Position numbers and translations under genes: made by a program | NCBI RefSeq assembly: GCF_021117425.1 | Contig: NZ_CP088298.1 | Location: forward strand, 124,001-188,000 | DNA: 64,000 bases | Direction: 5' to 3' | Origin: Brevibacterium zhoupengii | Lineage (GTDB): Bacteria; Actinomycetota; Actinomycetes; Actinomycetales; Brevibacteriaceae | Notes under the pieces: generated by a model | What the model saw: only the letters and a program-made list of their open reading frames with translations | Database searches by the model: none | What the model was told of the DNA's origin: nothing | Shown: one piece after another, positions 59,441 through 64,000 of the stretch | Numbering within the stretch: position 1 is the stretch's first letter | How the letters are laid out: every line of letters starts with the position of its first letter

Positions 59441-60264
59441 GCGCCGGCGGTGCCGAGGGCGCAGCGAACAGCGCCGAGACCGCAGCGTCGAACTCCCCGC
59501 TCGTCATCGAACGCCACACCGATCGGGTCATCATCCGCCTGAATCGGCCCGAGGTTCGCAATGCCATCGACCAGAACATGGCCGATGCCCTCCACGAGGT
59601 GTGTGCCGAACTCGAAGCCGATCCGAAGGTTGCCATCCTCGCCGGTTCGAACGGCGTCTTCGCCGCCGGAGCTGATATCGGGCAGCTGCGCAATCGCGGC
59701 CGCGAGGAAGCCCTGGCCGGCATCAACTCGAAGGTCTTCACCCGCATCCAAGAACTGCCGATGCCCACCATCGCCCTGGTCGAAGGCTTTGCCCTGGGTG
59801 GGGGAGCCGAACTCGCCTTCGCCTGTGACTTCCGCATCGGGACACCGACGACGAAGATCGGCAACCCAGAGGCCGGACTCGGCATCCTCGCCGCTGCCGG
59901 AGCGGCATGGCGTCTGCGCGAACTCGTCGGAGAACCACGAGCCAAGGAGATCATCCTCGCTGGTCGGACGCTTCAGGCCGATGAAGCCAAATCGATCGGA
60001 CTGCTCAACGACGTCGTCGACCCCGAGGACCTCGAACTCGCCGGTGAGGCACTTGCCGACCGGATCGCAAGCTTCGCCCCATTGGCCGTGCGACTGAGCA
60101 AGTCGGCATTCCACGCACCTCGTGAGGCCCACCCGCTCATCGACAATCTCGCTCAGGCCGTGCTGTTCGAGACCGAGGAGAAGTACACCCGCATGGATGC
60201 GTTCCTGGCCAAACGGGAAGCGAAGAAGCGGAAGAAGGCTGAACAGGAAGGCACCGCAGAATGA
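59437..60264 (+). CDS. paaF: Enoyl-CoA hydratase, PaaF-like
   Basis: A crotonase-fold hydratase of 275 residues. Both catalytic glutamates are present, in FALGGGAELAFACDFRIG and IGNPEAGLGILAAAG, so it is a true hydratase rather than an isomerase; the oxyanion loop is GSNGVFAAGADIGQL. A ~30-residue Ala/Ser N-terminal extension and a Lys-rich tail (KREAKKRKKAEQ) are extra. ATG overlaps the thiolase stop and the stop overlaps the dehydrogenase start. In the pathway it would hydrate 2,3-dehydroadipyl-CoA. Confidence 0.85.
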   Translation: MSAGGAEGAANSAETAASNSPLVIERHTDRVIIRLNRPEVRNAIDQNMADALHEVCAELEADPKVAILAGSNGVFAAGADIGQLRNRGREEALAGINSKVFTRIQELPMPTIALVEGFALGGGAELAFACDFRIGTPTTKIGNPEAGLGILAAAGAAWRLRELVGEPRAKEIILAGRTLQADEAKSIGLLNDVVDPEDLELAGEALADRIASFAPLAVRLSKSAFHAPREAHPLIDNLAQAVLFETEEKYTRMDAFLAKREAKKRKKAEQEGTAE

Positions 60265-61157
60265 GCGCGCAGACACCGCACGAACCCGACGCCGTGCACA
60301 CCCCAGCATCGGCAACGGACGCAAGCAGCAACGCCAAGGTCCCGGAGACCGTCGGCGTCTACGGCGGCGGTCGTATGGGTGCCGGCATCGCCCACGCCTT
60401 CGCCAGTGCCGGAGCCCACGTCATCATCATCGAGAACACCGATGAGACCGTGGCAGCAGCCAAGGAACGCGTCGACGCATCGATCGAGAAGTCGAAGTCG
60501 AAGGGCCTCGACGTCAAGGGCAGCGTCGAGGTCGTGCGCGACCCCACGCTGCTCGATCAGGCACTGCTCGTCGTCGAAGCAGTCCCGGAGATCGTCGAAC
60601 TCAAGCAGGAGATCCTGGCCGCCATCGCGAAGTACGCGCCGGCCGCGAGCATCGCCACGAACACCTCGGCCCTGTCGATCGATGAGCTCGCGGCCGCACT
60701 GCCCAGGCCCCAGGCCCTCATCGGACTCCACTTCTTCAACCCTGTCCCGGTCTCCGACCTCGTCGAGGTCGTCGTCGGCACCCACACGCAGCCCGCGCTC
60801 GTCGAGGTCGCGAAGTCCTGGGTCGCGGGTCTGGGGAAGACGGCGATCACGGTCAAGGACTCACCAGGATTCGCCTCCAGCCGCCTCGGCGTGGCACTGG
60901 CCCTGGAAGCCATGCGGATGGTCGAGGAAGAGGTCGCCAGCGCCGAGGACATCGACAACGCGATGACCCTGGGCTACCGCCACCCGGCCGGGCCGCTGAA
61001 GACCACGGACATCGTCGGCCTCGACGTCCGCCTCGGCATCGCCGAACATCTGGAGGCGGAGCTGGGACCCAGATTCGCGCCTCCTCAGCTGCTCAAAGAC
61101 AAGGTCTCCGCAGGTGAGCTGGGTCGAAAGTCCGGACAGGGCTTCTATACTTGGTGA
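60261..61157 (+). CDS. paaH: 3-hydroxyacyl-CoA dehydrogenase, PaaH-like
   Basis: An NAD-dependent dehydrogenase of 298 residues that oxidises 3-hydroxyadipyl-CoA. The NAD loop is VGVYGGGRMGAGIAHAFASAG; the catalytic His is in ALIGLHFFNPVPVSDLVEVV with the partner Glu following, and SPGFASSRLGVALALEAMRM leads into the dimer domain. It has a ~28-residue N-terminal lead and lacks the second C-terminal domain of E. coli PaaH (475 residues), so it resembles the shorter HbdA-type enzymes. ATG overlaps the hydratase stop. Confidence 0.87.
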   Translation: MSAQTPHEPDAVHTPASATDASSNAKVPETVGVYGGGRMGAGIAHAFASAGAHVIIIENTDETVAAAKERVDASIEKSKSKGLDVKGSVEVVRDPTLLDQALLVVEAVPEIVELKQEILAAIAKYAPAASIATNTSALSIDELAAALPRPQALIGLHFFNPVPVSDLVEVVVGTHTQPALVEVAKSWVAGLGKTAITVKDSPGFASSRLGVALALEAMRMVEEEVASAEDIDNAMTLGYRHPAGPLKTTDIVGLDVRLGIAEHLEAELGPRFAPPQLLKDKVSAGELGRKSGQGFYTW

Positions 61158-61224
61158 CCAAGTAGGCCCCAAGCCAACTTGCTGTAATGTCAGCTGCAAC
61201 ACCGTCATCTGCGAAGGAGCACAC

Positions 61225-62001
61225 GTGACCGAGATCCGACTGTCCAACCGGGGAAACATCGCCGAGATCGTCCTCGACGGCCCCGATTCCCGCAACGCCC
61301 TCGACGCGGACAACCTCCGTGACCTAGCGGCAGCGGTGGCCAAAGTCGCCGAGGCGGTCCCAAGCGTCCGTGCCCTCCTGATCAGGGGAGAGGGCAAGGT
61401 CTTCAGCTCCGGTCGCGACATCTCGGCCGTCGACGTCGAGACCGATGACGCGCATGCGTTCCTCGCCGAGGTCTTCACGCCTGTCTTCCAGGCCATCCGC
61501 GCCCTGCCGATCCCCGTGATCTCGCAGGTTCAGGGGGCGGCCTTGGGCTTGGGCTTCGGAGTCGCGGCAGCCGCGGACATCATCATCGCAGCCGACAACG
61601 CGAAGTTCGGCTCTCCCTTCGCCGCGATCGGGGCGATGCTCGATTCCGGTGCCCACCACGTCTTCCTCGACCGGGTCGGCTACCACCGGACGATGGACCT
61701 CATCATCACCGGTGACTTCATGACCGGCGCCGAGGCGGCAGCGGCGGGCATCGTGTCCCGTGCGGTCCCGGCCGAGGAGCTGTCCGAATTCGTCGAGTCG
61801 AAGCTGGCGAAGATCGTGACTGGCCCGGCCGAGGCCTTCGCGATGGAGAAGGGCTTCGTGCAGAAACTCGCCGACGACCGCCCGACCCTGGCGCAGGTGC
61901 TTGCCGAGGAGGCCAATCTTCAGGAGACCGCGCGTCAGACCCCGGACTATGCTGAAGGGTTCACAGCCTTCCAGGAGCGACGAGCACCGAACTTCGGCTG
62001 A
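61225..62001 (+). CDS. paaG: Ring 1,2-epoxyphenylacetyl-CoA isomerase-like crotonase
   Basis: A 258-residue crotonase-fold protein. The first catalytic Glu is missing (AALGLGFGVAAAADI) and the second position is Asp in GAMLDSGAHHVFLDRVG, the pattern of PaaG, which isomerises the ring epoxide to oxepin-CoA using an Asp. The oxyanion loop is GKVFSSGRDISAV. The start is GTG 61225 with GAAGGAG upstream; a gap of 67 bp with a palindrome (61149-61163) separates it from paaH. The paaG role is inferred from the active-site pattern and context. Confidence 0.8.
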   Translation: MTEIRLSNRGNIAEIVLDGPDSRNALDADNLRDLAAAVAKVAEAVPSVRALLIRGEGKVFSSGRDISAVDVETDDAHAFLAEVFTPVFQAIRALPIPVISQVQGAALGLGFGVAAAADIIIAADNAKFGSPFAAIGAMLDSGAHHVFLDRVGYHRTMDLIITGDFMTGAEAAAAGIVSRAVPAEELSEFVESKLAKIVTGPAEAFAMEKGFVQKLADDRPTLAQVLAEEANLQETARQTPDYAEGFTAFQERRAPNFG

Positions 62002-62051
62002 TCCGGCGTTGGGGCAGATCCGGCGTTTGGGCTCTGCACCGAACGCTGTGA

Positions 62052-62645
62052 TCACTCGGCAGACTGGACCTCGTCCTCGGTGACCCATTTGTGGTTCGTC
62101 ATCGTCATGCCATCCATGTCGAGATCGACCATGTAGACGGTGTCCTCGGTCGAGCTGTCGATCGTTGCCTCGGCTCCCTTCATTCCGGGCATGTGGTCTG
62201 CGTTGAGAGTCGCCTTCGTTCCGTCCTTGAGGGGAGCCGTGCCGGGGCTCTTCAGTTCTTCGTGGACGACCCACTTGTGGTCCTTGACCGGATCGCTGCC
62301 ATCGGTGGGCGTGTAGCTGACCGAATACGTGGTGGTCTCGAAGGCGCCAGAGATCGTCGCCTTCGCCCCTTTCATTCCGGGCATATGGTCAGCGGAGAGA
62401 GTGACCTCGTCTCCGACGGCGTACTTCGGGTCAGAGGCCTCTTTGATGCCTTCTGGGGGCTGACCGCCATCTGCGGCGTGCTCATGGCTTTCGCCATGGT
62501 CCTCACTCGATGCCGTCTCGGACGGTGTCTCATGTTGTGAATGTTGAGCAGCTTTGTCGCTTTCAGAGCTGGCGCATCCCGACAGCAGCAGTGCGGATGA
62601 GGTGGCAACTGCGGCGATGGTCGTCAATGATTTGGATGTCTTCAT
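62052..62645 (-). CDS. YdhK family (DUF1541) lipoprotein
   Basis: A secreted, lipid-anchored protein of 197 residues. The signal peptide ends in LLLSGCAS (lipobox Cys near residue 24), followed by a His/Glu/Ser-rich acidic stretch (HSQHETPS to HGESHEHAADGG) and two repeats of the DUF1541 unit, each with ADHMPGMKGA and HKWVV or HKWVT. The Met/His content suggests metal handling. A copper-type CsoR operator lies in its promoter. GGGAGAG precedes the ATG at 62645. Family function is not established; copper resistance is inferred. Confidence 0.88.
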   Translation of the reverse strand: MKTSKSLTTIAAVATSSALLLSGCASSESDKAAQHSQHETPSETASSEDHGESHEHAADGGQPPEGIKEASDPKYAVGDEVTLSADHMPGMKGAKATISGAFETTTYSVSYTPTDGSDPVKDHKWVVHEELKSPGTAPLKDGTKATLNADHMPGMKGAEATIDSSTEDTVYMVDLDMDGMTMTNHKWVTEDEVQSAE

Positions 62646-62715
62646 TTCTCTCCCGGGGTATCCGTGGCAATGGCGGTTCGAACACGGGCTGCACGAAGGC
62701 ACCCGATGTCGACGC

Positions 62716-62734
62716 TATACCTAGAGGGGGTATA
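62716..62734. promoter_or_regulatory. CsoR-type copper operator in a divergent promoter
   Basis: TATACCTAGAGGGGGTATA has perfect TATACC/GGTATA arms and matches the general CsoR pattern TACCCNNNNGGGTA loosely. TATAGT (62731-62736) overlapping it is a good -10 for the plus-strand gene, so CsoR could control both divergent lipoproteins. Confidence 0.6.
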
Positions 62735-62743
62735 GTTGTCAAC

Positions 62744-63352
62744 GTGATTGAGACGGGTACGAAGCGTGTAGTGAACCTGAGGCGAGGGGTCGCCATAGCG
62801 GCTCTGACCTTGGTGTTGGCGGGCTGTGGAGCAGCGGAATCGAGCTCCGGGTCGGGGAGTGATCCGATGTCGACGGAGGAGTTCCTCTCCGAGCACGGAT
62901 TGGGTGGCATGGACGCCGTTGAAGCCATCGACCATCTCGACCAGCAGGCGGTGGATGATCGACCGAGTGATCTCATGGCATCGGTCTACCCCGACGAGCT
63001 GGTGCTGGCCGGTGAAGCGCAAGAAGTGACTTTAGATCTGCCGGAGGAGAAGTCGTACGTGTCGATTGCTCCGTACGTGAAAACCACCCACGACTGCTTC
63101 TATCACAGTCTGACAACCTGTCGTGGTGAGCTCGCCAACGAGAAGCTTGACGTGCAGATCACTGACAGCGCCACCGGTGATCGTGTCATCGACGACCAGG
63201 TGTTCACGTTCGACAATGGATTCGCTGGCTTCTGGGTTCCAAGCGGCATCGAAGGAACCATCGACATCACTCACGAGGGGAAGTCCGGTTCTGTTGACTT
63301 CTCGACTGCAGAAGACGCCGCGACCTGCATCACCGACCTGCGGCTCTCCTGA
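62744..63352 (+). CDS. Putative lipoprotein of unknown function, possibly leaderless
   Basis: A roughly 202-residue secreted protein. The signal peptide ends LTLVLAGCGAAESSS (lipobox Cys), and then follows a Ser/Gly-rich stretch, an acidic helix (FLSEHGLGGMDAVEAIDHLDQ) and a beta-rich part with a Cys pair (HDCFYHSLTTCRG) and a third Cys near the end. No family recognised. The GTG at 62744 has no ribosome site but lies 7 bases after the TATAGT -10, which fits leaderless translation; GTG 62771 is an alternative. Shares a copper-type operator with the YdhK gene. Confidence 0.68.
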   Translation: MIETGTKRVVNLRRGVAIAALTLVLAGCGAAESSSGSGSDPMSTEEFLSEHGLGGMDAVEAIDHLDQQAVDDRPSDLMASVYPDELVLAGEAQEVTLDLPEEKSYVSIAPYVKTTHDCFYHSLTTCRGELANEKLDVQITDSATGDRVIDDQVFTFDNGFAGFWVPSGIEGTIDITHEGKSGSVDFSTAEDAATCITDLRLS

Positions 63353-63379
63353 TCTGAAGCCTTGGGCAACAGGGCCTGA

Positions 63380-64000
63380 TCAGCTCTCGGGCTTCTCCTC
63401 AGGCTTGCTCTCGATCTCGGGTTGCTGTTCGACCTCAGTCTTCTGAGCGTCGACCTCGTGTCCGTCTTCGGTCTCTGGTGTCGCCGAGTCCTTCTGCTCT
63501 GACTTCCAGCGGCGAAAGGTGAGGATCGTCAGCACGATGACCAGGGCCCACGAGATGCCGACGGCGGTGCCCGTGATGATGCCGGGGTTGCCGATGAAGG
63601 CGCCGACCGCGACTAGGGACAGCTGACCCGGCAGGGCTGAGATCACAGTGGCGATGAGGAACGTGCGGCTCTTGATCCCCATTGCCCCGCTGCCGTAGTT
63701 CACCGGCCAGTAGGGAAAGCCCGGCATGAGGCGAAGGATGCACACCGCATAGAACCCGCCGTTGGTCAGTCGTGATTCGATCGCCGCTGCGTGATTGCCC
63801 AACAGCTTCATCACGGTGTCGCGACCCAGGCCGCGTGCGACCCAGTAGCCGCCGACGCAGCCGGCCACGACTCCGATCATCGACAGGATCGTGCCGAAGA
63901 TGAGGCCGAAGGCGAGACCACCGGCCACGGCCATGATGGTCACCGGGATCGGCGTGGCCGCGACGAGTGCATAGAGGATGATGAAGATGCCGAATCCCCA
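63380..64000 (-). CDS. TVP38/TMEM64 (SNARE-associated, DedA-like) membrane protein, N-terminus beyond window
   Basis: The coding frame continues to the right edge: codons before the GTG at 63943 read GFGIFIILYALVAATPIP, matching the family, so the true start lies outside. The visible part has four or five membrane segments; VCILRLMPGFPYWPVNYGSGAMGI is the conserved re-entrant region and FLIATVISALPGQLSLVAVGAFIG follows. The C-terminal ~45 residues are acidic and Lys/Glu-rich (KPEEKPES). DedA-like proteins are linked to lipid or undecaprenyl-phosphate flipping and membrane homeostasis. Confidence 0.87.
   Translation of the reverse strand, partial: WGFGIFIILYALVAATPIPVTIMAVAGGLAFGLIFGTILSMIGVVAGCVGGYWVARGLGRDTVMKLLGNHAAAIESRLTNGGFYAVCILRLMPGFPYWPVNYGSGAMGIKSRTFLIATVISALPGQLSLVAVGAFIGNPGIITGTAVGISWALVIVLTILTFRRWKSEQKDSATPETEDGHEVDAQKTEVEQQPEIESKPEEKPES

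Noticed and set aside
61149..61163. Palindrome ACTTGGTGACCAAGT at the end of paaH
   Set aside because: It overlaps coding sequence and the stop codon and occurs once; there is too little to call it an operator, though an internal promoter for paaG is possible.

Overview
The window looks like chromosomal DNA from a high-GC Gram-positive actinobacterium, most likely Brevibacterium or a close relative. This is an inference from gene content and style: GTG and TTG starts, many 4-base ATGA overlaps, an IdeR/DtxR-type iron box, a glyA-soxBDAG-sdaA-purU block, a Rv2249c-Rv2252-like glycerol lipid block, and an actinobacterial paa cluster. I saw no rRNA or tRNA genes, CRISPR array, intact insertion sequence or prophage. 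The content is almost wholly metabolic, and the unusual features sit in regulatory DNA, in two unusual fusion proteins and in one recombination scar.

Layout. 1-2741: E1 subunits of a 2-oxoacid dehydrogenase, a YqeB-like membrane protein and a TetR regulator. 2774-5910: an iron-regulated pair, a siderophore-interacting reductase fused to a methyltransferase-like domain and a siderophore-binding lipoprotein. 5920-11173: an Lrp/AsnC regulator, then etfB-etfA and a long repeat-rich protein ending in a cytochrome b-like membrane domain. 11350-22416: a YkvI-type transporter, a GntR regulator and the sarcosine/serine one-carbon operon (glyA, soxBDAG, sdaA, purU). 22637-32678: an aminoaldehyde-type dehydrogenase, an alanine/glycine symporter with a stress protein, a second GntR regulator, an FAD oxidase with a DapA-family aldolase, a type-2 malate/lactate dehydrogenase homologue and a basic amino acid decarboxylase. 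32753-39116: LysR and IclR regulators, a small reductase, an ABC ATPase, a threonine dehydratase and an MHS transporter.

39386-46976: paaZ, a recombination scar carrying a shortened AbiEi antitoxin gene, a lipid kinase, an AGPS-like flavoprotein, glpD and a TetR regulator. 47049-49363: a divergent glucose-6-phosphate dehydrogenase homologue coupled to an SMP-30 lactonase. 49424-62001: the phenylacetate genes (regulator, paaK, paaI, paaABCDE, then thiolase, hydratase, dehydrogenase and isomerase genes). 62052-64000: a copper-type promoter between a YdhK lipoprotein and another lipoprotein, then a TVP38 membrane protein cut by the window end.

How the genes work together. Sarcosine is oxidised to glycine plus methylene-tetrahydrofolate, GlyA combines these into serine, SdaA makes pyruvate, and PurU recycles formyl-folate. 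One GntR-type palindrome is shared by the glyA promoter and the YkvI transporter promoter. A second palindrome, ATGTGATCACAT, recurs at three promoters of neighbouring amino acid or amine genes. The phenylacetate pathway appears enzymatically complete in the window, split into four transcription units that share TGGTCAGTAA-like half-sites; the MHS transporter divergent from paaZ shares that control region and may import the substrate.
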